Source: Pseudomonas putida
GTDB lineage: Bacteria > Pseudomonadota > Gammaproteobacteria > Pseudomonadales > Pseudomonadaceae
Assembly (NCBI RefSeq): GCF_022627325.1
Contig: NZ_JAETZZ010000012.1
Span: 62,001-126,000 of the forward strand
DNA: 64,000 bases
Direction of reading: 5' to 3'
Positions 34,204 to 43,310 of the stretch are shown here, in pieces. The position numbers and the translations under genes were made by a program. The notes below the pieces were generated by a model. That model was given only the letters and a program-made list of their open reading frames with translations, was not told the DNA's origin and searched no databases. Position 1 is the stretch's first letter. Every line of letters starts with the position of its first letter.

Positions 34204-34971
34204 TCAGCCTTTCACCGAACGATCGATCGATAACCCAGCCCAGTCCTGGCTCACCGGCATCAGCTCCAGGCTGTTGATGTTGATGTGCGCCGGCTGGTTG
34301 AGGATCCAGAAGATGGTTTCGGCGATATCCTGCGGCTGAATCGGCTCGGCACCGGCGTAGGTGGCATCGTACTTGGCCTGGTCACCGCCGTGGCGCACCA
34401 GCGAGAACTCGCTCTCGCACAACCCCGGCTCGATATTGCTGACACGCACGCCCGTGCCGCGCAGGTCGCAGCGCAGGCTCAGCGAAAACTGGCCAACGAA
34501 CGCCTTGGTGCCGCCATACACGTTGCTGCCCGGGTACGGATAGTTACCCGCCACCGATCCGACGTTGAGAATCGACGCCCCACGGCCATAGGCGATCAGA
34601 CGCGGCAGCAGCAGGCGGGTGGTGAACATCAAGCCTTTGATGTTGGTGTCGACCATGGTCTCCCAGTCATCCAGGCTGCAGTTCTGCGCAGCATCGACGC
34701 CAAGCGCCAGGCCTGCGTTGTTGATCAGGCCGCGCAACGTGTCGAAGCCGGCCGGCAAATTGGCGATAGCCTGCTCCATGGCCTTGCGGTCACGTACATC
34801 GAGCACCAGGCCATGCACTTCGGTTTTGGCTGACAGCTCGGCGCACAGGGCGTCCAGGCGCTCCTTGCGCCGGCCGGTAAGGATCAGCTTCCAGCCGGCA
34901 TCGGCGAAACGGCGCGCGCAGGCTTCGCCAAAACCGGAAGTCGCGCCAGTGATGAATACGGTGGACGTCAT
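34204..34971 (-). CDS. Short-chain dehydrogenase/reductase, YdfG-like
   Basis: 255 residues with the NADP-binding TGATSGFGEACARRF at the N-terminus, LINNAGLALG, and the catalytic Y-x3-K (VYGGTKAFV) near residue 155. The overall pattern is that of YdfG/serine 3-dehydrogenase-like SDRs acting on 3-hydroxy acids. The start at 34971 (MTSTVFITGATSG) is the natural one; the frame continues upstream but lacks SDR features. Substrate unproven. Confidence 0.87.
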   Translation of the reverse strand: MTSTVFITGATSGFGEACARRFADAGWKLILTGRRKERLDALCAELSAKTEVHGLVLDVRDRKAMEQAIANLPAGFDTLRGLINNAGLALGVDAAQNCSLDDWETMVDTNIKGLMFTTRLLLPRLIAYGRGASILNVGSVAGNYPYPGSNVYGGTKAFVGQFSLSLRCDLRGTGVRVSNIEPGLCESEFSLVRHGGDQAKYDATYAGAEPIQPQDIAETIFWILNQPAHININSLELMPVSQDWAGLSIDRSVKG

Positions 34972-34985
34972 GCTCTGTTCCTCGC

Positions 34986-35530
34986 TGTGGATTATTTTCG
35001 GCAAGCTTTGCAGCATGCCCGCGACGGGCGTCGTCAGCAAGCCATAGAAGCCCTTGGTCATTTTTTGTACATTACCCGAAAACCCGCATGGTAGAGGGGC
35101 CTGCGCCATCTATGCGCATGTTATCCACAAGGCTTTCCCCACGGATTGGGGGCAACTTGACCCTCGGGCGGAACCCTTTCAGCCAACTACGGTCATCCTT
35201 GCGCAGCCCTATGATGGCGCGACGCTTTCAACCATGCCGCCTGCAGCAGTCTGTCCAAGGGTTTCGCACAGAGTTATCCACAGTCCGTGCGTATTATTGG
35301 GGGCTTGAATGACACCTGTGAAGATACGCCTGAAAGCGCTCACTGCGGCAACTGGTCAACATTTAACCAGCACCGTGCAAGCCTTGATTTCAATGGGTTG
35401 CAGCGAGATGCCACCATGTTTTCCACAGGCGGTTCCACATTATCCGTGGACAACAATGAGCCTGTGGAAACAATGGCTTGCGCAGGGATTGTGGCGTGGA
35501 TCAAGAAAGCTATGCGACAAGTTGTCCACA
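34986..35530. other. Gene-free stretch with a cluster of DnaA-box-like 9-mers
   Basis: No supported gene lies between 34972 and 35578. Two perfect TTATCCACA boxes (35121-35129, 35274-35282), one TTTTCCACA (35419-35427), TTGTCCACA (35522-35530) and reverse-strand TAATCCACA (34986-34994), TTGTCCACG (35445-35453) and GTTTCCACA (35463-35471) are present. The known Pseudomonas oriC lies by dnaA/rpmH, which are not here. It could be a DnaA-titrating or DnaA-regulated site. Confidence 0.5.
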
Positions 35531-35550
35531 TTCTCTATTTGAACAATATC

Positions 35551-35569
35551 GGGGCTGCAAAGCAGCCCC
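35551..35569 (-). terminator. Hairpin ending the liv operon
   Basis: GGGGCTGC, AAA, GCAGCCCC lies ten bases beyond the livF stop on the leftward transcript. No strong T-run follows. Confidence 0.5.
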
Positions 35570-35578
35570 GGGTCCAGC

Positions 35579-36295
35579 TTAGTGCCCGCCCAGATAGGCA
35601 CTACGAACCTCTTCGTTGACTAGCAACTCCTGCCCGGTGCCGGTCATGCGAATCTCGCCGTTGACCATGACATAGGCCCGGTCCGACAACTTCAACGCAT
35701 GGTTGGCATTCTGCTCCACCAGGAAGATGGTCATCCCGGTCTTGGCCAGTTCGCGCAGGGTCGAAAAGATCTGCTTGACCACGATCGGCGCCAGCCCCAG
35801 CGAAGGCTCGTCGAGCAACAGCAGTTTGGGCCGGCTCATCAGCGCACGGGCAATGGCCAGCATCTGCTGCTCACCACCGGACATGGTCATCGCACGCTGG
35901 TTACGCCGCTCCTTCAACCGTGGGAACAGCTCGAACATGCGCTGCATGTCCTCACTGGCATATTTGTCACCGATGGGGATGGTACCCATCATCAGGTTCT
36001 CCTCGACGCTCATGTCGGGGAACACCCGGCGTCCTTCTGGCGACTGGGCGATGCCATTGGAGGCGATGTAGTGCGACGACTTGCGGGTGATGTCGGTGCC
36101 GCGGTAGACAATCTGCCCGGCGGCCGCCCGCGGCTGGCCGAAGATGGACATCAGCAGGGTCGACTTGCCGGCACCGTTGGCGCCGATCAGGCTCACGGTC
36201 TCACCTTCGTCGATGTGCATCGAGACCTTTTTCAATGCCTGGATAGGCCCGTAGAACACGTCCAGATCCTTCAGTTCCAGAATGGGTGCACTCAT
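35579..36295 (-). CDS. livF: Branched-chain amino acid ABC transporter ATPase LivF (BraG)
   Basis: 238 residues: Walker A GANGAGKST, signature MSGGEQQMLAIARAL, Walker B LLLLDEPSLG. It is one of two ATPases driving leucine/isoleucine/valine uptake. The ATG at 36295 overlaps the livG stop (ATGA), so the much longer upstream frame, which lies within livG, is rejected. It is the last gene of the operon and is followed by a hairpin. Confidence 0.94.
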   Translation of the reverse strand: MSAPILELKDLDVFYGPIQALKKVSMHIDEGETVSLIGANGAGKSTLLMSIFGQPRAAAGQIVYRGTDITRKSSHYIASNGIAQSPEGRRVFPDMSVEENLMMGTIPIGDKYASEDMQRMFELFPRLKERRNQRAMTMSGGEQQMLAIARALMSRPKLLLLDEPSLGLAPIVVKQIFSTLRELAKTGMTIFLVEQNANHALKLSDRAYVMVNGEIRMTGTGQELLVNEEVRSAYLGGH

Positions 36296-37167
36296 ACCAG
36301 TTCCTCTTCGTCGGCACCCAGGTAGGCGGCGATCACCGTCGGGTTGTGGCGGATATCCTGCGGCGCGCCTTCGGCGATTACGTTGCCATGGTCGAGCACG
36401 ACGATATGGTCGGAAATGCTCATGACCATGCCCATGTCGTGTTCGATCAGCACCACGGTGATGTCGTGCTCGTCTCGCAGCACGCGGATCATGCGGCTGA
36501 GTGCTTCGGTCTCCTGCGGGTTGAGGCCGGCTGCCGGTTCGTCCAGGCAGATGATCTTCGGCCGCGTGCACATGGCCCGGGCGATTTCCAGGCGGCGCTG
36601 CTGGCCGTACGACAGCTCCCCGGCCAGGCGGTTGGCACAGTCGACCAGGTCGACCACCTCCAGCCAGTAGAATGCGTGGTCCAGGGCATCGCTTTCGGCC
36701 TTGCGGTAGGCCTTGGTGTTGAGCACGCCGGCCAGCAGGTTGCGGTTGACCCACATGTGCTGGGCTACCAGCAGGTTTTCCACCACCGACATTTCCTTGA
36801 ACAGACGAATGTTCTGGAAGGTCCGCGCCAGCCCCGCGCGGTTGACCAGGTGGGTGCCGCCGAACATCTTGTAGTACAGGCGCGAAACGAAACGCGCCGG
36901 CGAAACGAAGTCCGCCGCCTGGAAGCGCTCACCGAGCAACTGGATGACGTTGGTATGGCTGCCGCGTACGTTCAGCTCGATACGCCCGCCGCTGGCCTTG
37001 TAGAAACCGGTCAGGCAGTTGAACACCGTGGTCTTGCCGGCGCCGTTGGGGCCGATCAGGGCGAAGATCTGGTTACGTTTGACCTTCAGGCTGACATCGC
37101 TGAGCGCCTTGATGCCACCGAACTGCATCATCAGGTTGTCGACCGAGAGAATGATTTCGTCGCTCAT
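36292..37167 (-). CDS. livG: Branched-chain amino acid ABC transporter ATPase LivG (BraF)
   Basis: 291 residues: Walker A GPNGAGKTT, signature LSYGQQRRLEIARA, Walker B IICLDEPAAG, with the LivG-specific insertion around residues 65-125. It is paired with LivF. It overlaps livF by four bases and livM by four bases, so translation of the whole set is coupled. Confidence 0.95.
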   Translation of the reverse strand: MSDEIILSVDNLMMQFGGIKALSDVSLKVKRNQIFALIGPNGAGKTTVFNCLTGFYKASGGRIELNVRGSHTNVIQLLGERFQAADFVSPARFVSRLYYKMFGGTHLVNRAGLARTFQNIRLFKEMSVVENLLVAQHMWVNRNLLAGVLNTKAYRKAESDALDHAFYWLEVVDLVDCANRLAGELSYGQQRRLEIARAMCTRPKIICLDEPAAGLNPQETEALSRMIRVLRDEHDITVVLIEHDMGMVMSISDHIVVLDHGNVIAEGAPQDIRHNPTVIAAYLGADEEELV

Positions 37168-38465
37168 GGCGCCACTCCTTTACGTGGGACCACGCCGGCG
37201 CGGCTGATACGGATCAGCCCTCGCGGTCGCCAGATCATCATCAGCACCATCAGCACACCGAACAGCAACACCCGGTATTCGGAGAAGCTTCGCAGCAGTT
37301 CCGGCGCTACGGTCAGCACGAACGCAGCGATCACCACGCCCACCGTCGAACCCATGCCGCCCAGTACGACAATGGCCAGAATCAGCGCCGATTCGAAGAA
37401 CGTGAACGAGGACGGGTTGACGAAGCCTTGGTAGGTGGCGAAGAACACCCCGGCAAGGCCTGCAGTTGAGGCGCCCAGGGTGAAGGCCGAGAGCTTGACC
37501 AGCACATGGTTCAGGCCCATCGAGCGACAGGCGATTTCGTCTTCACGCAGCGCTTCCCAAGCGCGGCCAACCGGCATGCGGGTCAGCCGATGCTTGATGT
37601 AGAGCACCGCCAGTACGACCAGGAACAGCACGGCATAGATGAACACGAACTTCAGGTTAGCGTTGTAATCGAAGCCGAAGTACTCGTGGACCGGCACCCC
37701 GCCATCCTTGGCTCGGCGGCCGAACTCCAGGCCAAAGAAGGTCGGCGCCGGGGCTGGCATGCCGTTCGGGCCACCGGTGAACGACAGCCAGTTGTTCAGC
37801 ACCAGGCGGATGATCTCGCCAAAGCCCAGGGTCACGATCGCCAGGTAGTCACCGTGCATGCGCAAAACAGGGAAGCCCAATATGCAACCCGCCAACGCTG
37901 CGGCGATGGCCGCCAGTGGCAGCACACTCCAGAACCCCAGCCCCAGGTACTGGTAGCCCAGCGCCAGGCCATAGGCGCCGATGGCGTAGAACGCCACGTA
38001 GCCCAGGTCGAGCAGGCCCGCCAGGCCCACCACGATGTTCAGGCCAAGGCCCAGCAGCACGTAGATCAGGCCGAGGATGACCACGGTCAGCAGGTACTTG
38101 TTGGCGAAGATGGGGAAGACGATGGCGATCACGATCAGCGCCGGAATGATGTAACGCAGACGCGACTTGTAGTTCGGTGCATTGACGTGCACCCCCGAGC
38201 CGCCGCTGTCGAAGCCTTGCAGCATGCGTTTGCCTGCAGCGGTCTGCAGGTACAGGCTGAGCAGGAAGCGCCCGAGCATCACGCCACCGACCAGCCAGGC
38301 CACGCGACGGGGTTCGGCATTGAAGCTGTAGCCGTCGAGCACCACGCCGACGACCGGACCAAAGACAATGAGCGCGAGCAGGCCGGCGACGATGGTCTCC
38401 AGCAGGCTGCGTTTGAGATCGAAACCTTGGGTTTCGGCAACGGAGGCAGTTTTGGCAGTGGACAT
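37164..38465 (-). CDS. livM: Branched-chain amino acid ABC transporter permease LivM (BraE)
   Basis: 433 residues from the ATG at 38465 (MSTAKTASVAETQGFDLKRS). An extended N-terminus with two extra helices precedes the usual LivM core with about eight helices (GLAGLLDLGYVAFYAIGAYG). A GTG at 38471, overlapping the livH stop, would add two residues. It forms the channel with LivH. Confidence 0.93.
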   Translation of the reverse strand: MSTAKTASVAETQGFDLKRSLLETIVAGLLALIVFGPVVGVVLDGYSFNAEPRRVAWLVGGVMLGRFLLSLYLQTAAGKRMLQGFDSGGSGVHVNAPNYKSRLRYIIPALIVIAIVFPIFANKYLLTVVILGLIYVLLGLGLNIVVGLAGLLDLGYVAFYAIGAYGLALGYQYLGLGFWSVLPLAAIAAALAGCILGFPVLRMHGDYLAIVTLGFGEIIRLVLNNWLSFTGGPNGMPAPAPTFFGLEFGRRAKDGGVPVHEYFGFDYNANLKFVFIYAVLFLVVLAVLYIKHRLTRMPVGRAWEALREDEIACRSMGLNHVLVKLSAFTLGASTAGLAGVFFATYQGFVNPSSFTFFESALILAIVVLGGMGSTVGVVIAAFVLTVAPELLRSFSEYRVLLFGVLMVLMMIWRPRGLIRISRAGVVPRKGVAP

Positions 38466-38467
38466 GT

Positions 38468-39382
38468 TCACACCTTAGCCACGAGCGGGCGACCCAACAG
38501 GCCTTGTGGGCGGAAGATAAGGATCAGCACCAGCAGCGAGAAGCTGAACACGTCCTTGTAGTCGGAGTTGATCAGGCCAGAGAACAACGACTCGGAGATC
38601 CCCAGGATGATGCCGCCCAACATGGCACCGGGTAGCGAGCCGATGCCGCCGAGCACCGCCGCGGTGAATGCCTTGATGCCGATGATGAAGCCGGCGTAGA
38701 AGTCGAAGGTGCCGTAGTTCATGGTGATCAGCACACCGGCAAGCGCAGCCATCACCGCGCCGATGACGAACACGTAGGAGATCACCCGGTCGGTGTTGAT
38801 ACCGAGGATCGAGGCCATCTTGCGGTCTTGCTGGGTGGCGCGGCACATGCGGCCGAGCTTGGTGTACTTGATCACATAGGTGAGCAGCCCCATGCCGACG
38901 AATGCGGCAATCAGGATGAAGATCTTGGTGTAGGTCAACTGCACGAAGCCGGTACCCACTTCGACGCGCCAGGCGCCTTCGAGCAGGGTGGGCACGCCTT
39001 GCTGGCGGGCGCCCTGGCTGATCTGCGCATAGTTCTGCAGGATCAGCGAGATGCCGATGGCACTGATCAGCGGTGCCAGGCGGGTGGAGTTGCGCAGGGG
39101 TTTGTAGGCGATGCGTTCAATGGTGAAGCCATACACACCCGTGACGACAATGGTGAACAACAAGGTGCCCAACATCAGCAGGGGGAACGACTCGATACCG
39201 AAATAAGCCAGCAATGCCAGGCTGATTGCCGCGAGGTACGCGGAAATCATATACACCTCGCCGTGCGCGAAGTTGATCATGCCGATGATGCCATAGACCA
39301 TTGTGTAGCCGATGGCGATCAGGCCATAGACCGACCCTAGGGTCAGGCCGTTGACCAGTTGCTGCAGGAAAATACCATCCAT
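38468..39382 (-). CDS. livH: Branched-chain amino acid ABC transporter permease LivH (BraD)
   Basis: 304 residues with about eight helices. It opens DGIFLQQLVNGLTLGSVYGLI and has GMINFAHGEVYMISAY, a LivH hallmark. It lies about 150 bases after braC, beyond a strong hairpin, and overlaps livM. It forms the inner-membrane channel for leucine, isoleucine and valine. Confidence 0.95.
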   Translation of the reverse strand: MDGIFLQQLVNGLTLGSVYGLIAIGYTMVYGIIGMINFAHGEVYMISAYLAAISLALLAYFGIESFPLLMLGTLLFTIVVTGVYGFTIERIAYKPLRNSTRLAPLISAIGISLILQNYAQISQGARQQGVPTLLEGAWRVEVGTGFVQLTYTKIFILIAAFVGMGLLTYVIKYTKLGRMCRATQQDRKMASILGINTDRVISYVFVIGAVMAALAGVLITMNYGTFDFYAGFIIGIKAFTAAVLGGIGSLPGAMLGGIILGISESLFSGLINSDYKDVFSFSLLVLILIFRPQGLLGRPLVAKV

Positions 39383-39504
39383 AACGCAATCTCACCTGAG
39401 CGAGACTGCACGAGCGCCGACCACGGCAAGCCACGGATGAAGCGGCTCTCGCAGCGCAGAACCGTGCAGATCTCCGAATAAAGACAGGTACCGCAGGGGC
39501 ATCG

Positions 39505-39524
39505 GCCCGGGCGCAGGCCCGGGC
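39505..39524 (-). terminator. Hairpin between braC and livH
   Basis: GCCCGGGC, four-base loop, GCCCGGGC. It sits 13 bases past the braC stop and has no T-run, so it probably stabilises braC mRNA or partly terminates, leaving more binding protein than permease. Confidence 0.65.
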
Positions 39525-39536
39525 TGGTTGCCGTTG

Positions 39537-40673
39537 TTATTTTTGTTTATCCAGCTGGTGGTACTTGCCGTCCTTGTCCCACTGGTAGACCACGTAGTCA
39601 GAGACAGTCAGGTCGCCTTTGCTGTCCCACTTCTTCTCGCCCATGACGGTCTGCACCGGGTTGGCCTTGAGCCACTTGGCAGCGTCTTCGCCCTTGTTCG
39701 ACTTGGCACCGTTGAAGGCAGCGGCCAAGGCTTGCAGCGAAGCGTAGGCGTAGAGGGTGTAGCCTTCAGGCTCGGTACCCGCTTTGCGGAACTCTTCCAC
39801 CACCGCCTTGCTGTCTGGCAGCAGGCGCGGGTCGGCCCCGAAGGTCATGTACACGCCGTCGACGTATTGGGCGCCGCCGGCCGTCGCGACCAGTTCGTCG
39901 GTGACGATGCCGTCATCGGACATGAACTTGACGTCCTTCAGGCCTTGTTCACGCAGCTGACGCACCAGCGGACCGGCTTCGGGGTGCAGGCCACCGAAGT
40001 AGACCACGTCGGCACCGGTGGAACGGATCTTGGTCACCACGGCGCTGAAGTCTTTTTCGCCACGGGTCAGGCCTTCATACAGTACCGGCTTGACCCCGCG
40101 CTTCTCGAGCTGCGCCTTGGTTGCATCGGCCAGGCCCTGGCCGTAGGTGTCCTTGTCGTGCAGTACCGCCACTTTCTTGCCCTTGAGCACATCGACGATG
40201 TAGTCACCGGCAACGATGCCCTGCTGGTCATCACGGCCGCACATACGGAACATGGCGCTCAGCCCGCGCTCGGTGACCTGCGGGTTGGTGGAGCCAGGGG
40301 TGATGGCGATCACGCCTGCTTCGTCATACACCTCGGAAGCGGGAATGGTGTTGGAAGAGCAGAAGTGGCCCACCACACCGATTACCTTGTCCTGATCGAC
40401 CAGGCGGTTGGCAACCGATACAGCCTGTTTCGGCTCACAGGCATCATCGCCTTTGACCAGGATGATTTTCTCGCCGTTGACGCCACCGGCAGCATTGATC
40501 TTGTCAGCTGCCGCCTGGGCACCTTTCATGTACTGCTCGCCAAACGCTGCGTTAGCCCCGGTCATCGGCCCCGCGACACCGATCTTGACGTCGGCCTGAA
40601 CATACGAAGAAACACCCAGTGCCGTAGCCACGGCCAGTGCCAGGAAACCTTTCTTGTAAAACGTCTGCGACAT
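39537..40673 (-). CDS. braC: Branched-chain amino acid-binding protein BraC/LivK
   Basis: 378 residues with a signal peptide (FYKKGFLALAVATALGVSSYVQA, cut near residue 26) and a periplasmic Leu/Ile/Val-binding fold (VKIGVAGPMTGANAAFGEQYMKGAQAA). The two cysteines (about residues 78 and 104 of the precursor) are in the normal disulfide region. It is the first gene of the operon and is preceded by AAGGAG, an eight-A tract and a sigma-54 promoter. Confidence 0.95.
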   Translation of the reverse strand: MSQTFYKKGFLALAVATALGVSSYVQADVKIGVAGPMTGANAAFGEQYMKGAQAAADKINAAGGVNGEKIILVKGDDACEPKQAVSVANRLVDQDKVIGVVGHFCSSNTIPASEVYDEAGVIAITPGSTNPQVTERGLSAMFRMCGRDDQQGIVAGDYIVDVLKGKKVAVLHDKDTYGQGLADATKAQLEKRGVKPVLYEGLTRGEKDFSAVVTKIRSTGADVVYFGGLHPEAGPLVRQLREQGLKDVKFMSDDGIVTDELVATAGGAQYVDGVYMTFGADPRLLPDSKAVVEEFRKAGTEPEGYTLYAYASLQALAAAFNGAKSNKGEDAAKWLKANPVQTVMGEKKWDSKGDLTVSDYVVYQWDKDGKYHQLDKQK

Positions 40674-41165
40674 GAGGTGGTGCTCCTTGAGTTTTTTTTG
40701 GTTGGCACTACAACTTCTCAGCCCTGAGCTCCGAGCAAGGGCCGTGCCATTGGTTTTGTCCTGTGGAAAAACACACTGAGCGGGCTGCGTCGAGGCGACC
40801 GACGGCCTTTTCTTTATTGACTGTGCAACCGTCTACCACGCGACAAGCGCCACCGTTTGCGCGAACAAGGAGCAACCAGCGAGTGCCATCATTGCAACCC
40901 TGACAAGTGTTTACGTGCAACCGCCCTGTAACAGCAGACGTCACCGAAGTGCACACCGCTGGTGCGCGACTGCTACAGGCAGCACCGTTTCAAGGCTGAC
41001 GGGTGCACGAAAAAACACCCGTTTTGAGGGTGCTGGCCCCTCGCGGGCAAGTCGGCTGAAGCAGATCTTTGGCAGCTGGCGCGCCCGCATTGGGGCCGCA
41101 CTGCCACAACAACCCTGAAAAGGCTGGCACAATGGCCGCCAGTCCTGCTTCCGGAGCCACCCTTG
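40674..41165. other. Divergent regulatory gap between braC and pncB
   Basis: 492 bases with no supported gene. The braC side holds the sigma-54 promoter. Centrally, CACCC-GTTTTGA-GGGTG (about 41015-41031) forms a modest hairpin of unknown role. The pncB promoter was not resolved; a CACAAT -10-like hexamer at about 41127 is possible. Confidence 0.5.
40734..40749 (-). promoter_or_regulatory. Sigma-54 (RpoN) promoter of braC-livHMGF
   Basis: Minus-strand TGGCACGGCCCTTGCT matches the -24/-12 consensus TGGCACG-N4-TTGC(A/T) at every position. It ends 61 bases before the braC ATG, giving a start site near 40723 and a leader of about 50 bases. The needed enhancer-binding activator site (NtrC or other) was not identified. 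Confidence 0.85.
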
Positions 41166-42371
41166 ATGAGCGAGAGCGCATTCGCCGAGCGCATCGTGCA
41201 TAACCTGCTCGATACCGACTTCTATAAGCTCACCATGATGCAGGCCGTGCTGCACAACTACCCCGACGCCGACGTGGAATGGGAGTTTCGCTGCCGCAAT
41301 GGCGAGGACTTGCGTCCTTACCTGGGCGAGATCCGCAACCAGCTCGAACGGCTGAGCGAACTGACCCTCGATGATGGCCAGCTCGCCTTCCTGGAACGCA
41401 TCAGCTTCCTCAAGCCCGATTTCCTGCGTTTCCTGCGCCTGTTCCGTTTCAACCTGCGCTATGTACAGGTCGGCATAGAGAGCGACCAGCTTTACCTGCG
41501 CCTCAAAGGCCCCTGGCTGCATGTGATTCTCTTCGAGGTCCCGCTGCTGGCCATCATCAGCGAAGTGCGCAACCGCCACCTTCATCCGCGCATGCGCCTG
41601 GCCGAGGCCCGTGACCAGCTCTACCGCAAGTTCGACTGGCTGCAGGCGCACGCCAGCGACGACGAACTGGCCGAGCTGCAAGTGGCTGACTTCGGCACCC
41701 GCCGGCGCTTTTCCGGCCGCGTGCAGGAGGAAGTGGTGCGGGTACTTCGCGATGACTTCCCGGCCCGCTTCGTCGGTACCAGCAACGTCGACCTGGCATG
41801 GAAACTGGATATCAAGCCGTTGGGCACCATGGCCCACGAATGGATCATGGCCCACCAGCAGCTCGGCCCGCGGCTGATCGACAGCCAGATCGCCGCTCTG
41901 GACTGCTGGGTCCGAGAGTACCGCGGCCTGCTCGGCATCGCCCTGACCGACTGCATCACCATGGATGCTTTCCTGGGCGATTTCGATTTGTACTTCGCCA
42001 AACTCTTCGACGGCCTGCGCCATGACTCAGGTGAGCCGGTGGCCTGGGCGGAAAAGGCGATCGCCCATTACCAAAGGCTGGGTATCGACCCGATGACCAA
42101 AACCCTGGTGTTCTCCGACGGCCTCAACCTGACCCGCGCGCTGCAGATTTTCCGTGCCCTGCGCGGGCGCATCAACGTCAGTTTCGGCATCGGCACCAAC
42201 CTGACCTGCGACATCCCCGGCGTGGCGCCGATGAATATCGTGCTTAAAATGACCGACTGCAACGGCTCGCCGGTGGCGAAGATCTCTGACGAGGCCGCCA
42301 AGACCCAGTGCCGCGACGAGAACTTCGTCGCCTACATGCGTCACGTGTTCAAAATCCCCAGCAAGGAGTAA
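41166..42371 (+). CDS. pncB: Nicotinate phosphoribosyltransferase PncB
   Basis: 401 residues. It opens with the family signature LLDTDFYKLTMMQAV and has KPLGTMAHEWIMAHQQ around residue 215, containing the histidine phosphorylated in the reaction cycle. It makes nicotinate mononucleotide from nicotinate and PRPP in NAD salvage. The ATG at 41166 is preceded by GGAG; a TTG one codon earlier is unlikely. nadE follows three bases after the stop. Confidence 0.95.
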   Translation: MSESAFAERIVHNLLDTDFYKLTMMQAVLHNYPDADVEWEFRCRNGEDLRPYLGEIRNQLERLSELTLDDGQLAFLERISFLKPDFLRFLRLFRFNLRYVQVGIESDQLYLRLKGPWLHVILFEVPLLAIISEVRNRHLHPRMRLAEARDQLYRKFDWLQAHASDDELAELQVADFGTRRRFSGRVQEEVVRVLRDDFPARFVGTSNVDLAWKLDIKPLGTMAHEWIMAHQQLGPRLIDSQIAALDCWVREYRGLLGIALTDCITMDAFLGDFDLYFAKLFDGLRHDSGEPVAWAEKAIAHYQRLGIDPMTKTLVFSDGLNLTRALQIFRALRGRINVSFGIGTNLTCDIPGVAPMNIVLKMTDCNGSPVAKISDEAAKTQCRDENFVAYMRHVFKIPSKE

Positions 42372-42374
42372 CCC

Positions 42375-43202
42375 ATGCAAGCCGTTCAGCAAGAGATTGC
42401 CCAGGCGCTAAACGTGCAGCCGCCGTTTGCAGACGCCGCTGCGCTCGAGGCCGAAGTCGCCCGGCGCGTGGCGTTCATCAAGGATTGCCTGGCCAACGCC
42501 CGTCTCAAGACCCTGGTACTGGGCATCAGCGGGGGCGTCGATTCGCTGACTGCCGCCCTGCTCGCCCAACGCGCCATCAACGAGTTGCGCGCCGAAACCA
42601 GCGACCCGGCCTACCGCTTCATTGCCGTGCGCCTGCCCTACCAGGTACAGCATGACGAGCACGACGCCCAGGCGTGCCTGGAAGTGATCAACGCCGACGA
42701 AGTGCACACCGTTGATATCGCACCTGCCGTGCGTGCACTGGCTGCAGAAGTGCAGGCACTCAAAGACGGCTCGCCATCACTGGTGGACTTCGTCGTGGGC
42801 AACGTCAAGGCGCGCACGCGCATGGTTGCGCAATACACCATCGCAGGCGCCCGTGCAGGCCTTGTGATCGGCACCGACCACGCCGCCGAGGCGGTGATGG
42901 GCTTCTTTACCAAGTTTGGTGACGGTGCATGCGACCTGGCCCCGTTGAGCGGCCTGGTGAAGAACCAGGTGCGGGCCATCGCGCGCAGCTTCGGGGCGCC
43001 GGAGGCTTTGGTTGAGAAGGTGCCGACGGCTGACTTGGAAGACCTGGAGCCAGGCAAGCCTGACGAGGCCTCGCATGGCGTGACCTACCAGCAGATCGAT
43101 GCCTTCTTGCATGGCCAGCCGGTTGAGCAGGAAGCGTTCGACATCATCGTCGCCACCTACCGCAAGACCCAGCACAAGCGCGAACTGCCGTTCGCCCCTT
43201 GA
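42375..43202 (+). CDS. nadE: NH3-dependent NAD synthetase NadE
   Basis: 275 residues with the PP-loop ATP site SGGVDS (GISGGVDSLTAALL) and the GTDHAAEAVMGFFTKFGDG segment. There is no glutaminase domain, so it uses ammonia. It turns deamido-NAD to NAD. It is in an operon with pncB (AAGGAG spacing, three-base gap), coupling salvage to the final amidation. A strong terminator follows. Confidence 0.95.
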   Translation: MQAVQQEIAQALNVQPPFADAAALEAEVARRVAFIKDCLANARLKTLVLGISGGVDSLTAALLAQRAINELRAETSDPAYRFIAVRLPYQVQHDEHDAQACLEVINADEVHTVDIAPAVRALAAEVQALKDGSPSLVDFVVGNVKARTRMVAQYTIAGARAGLVIGTDHAAEAVMGFFTKFGDGACDLAPLSGLVKNQVRAIARSFGAPEALVEKVPTADLEDLEPGKPDEASHGVTYQQIDAFLHGQPVEQEAFDIIVATYRKTQHKRELPFAP

Positions 43203-43278
43203 GGCCAATGGGGCCTGCTGCGCAGCCGCCTCTCCAGGGATGTGCGATCTTCTGTGGAGGCGGCCGCGTGTCGCGAAT

Positions 43279-43303
43279 GGAGGGCAAAGCCCTCCTTTGC
43301 TTT
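43279..43303. terminator. Terminator between nadE and azurin
   Basis: GGAGGGC, AAA, GCCCTCC followed by TTTGCTTT on the plus strand, between convergent genes. The other strand lacks a comparable T-run, so it mainly serves nadE. Confidence 0.82.
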
Positions 43304-43310
43304 CGAGCTG

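Noticed and set aside
34986..35530. Chromosomal origin oriC
   Set aside because: dnaA, dnaN, rpmH, gidA and parAB are absent and no AT-rich unwinding region is seen; only the box cluster is reported.
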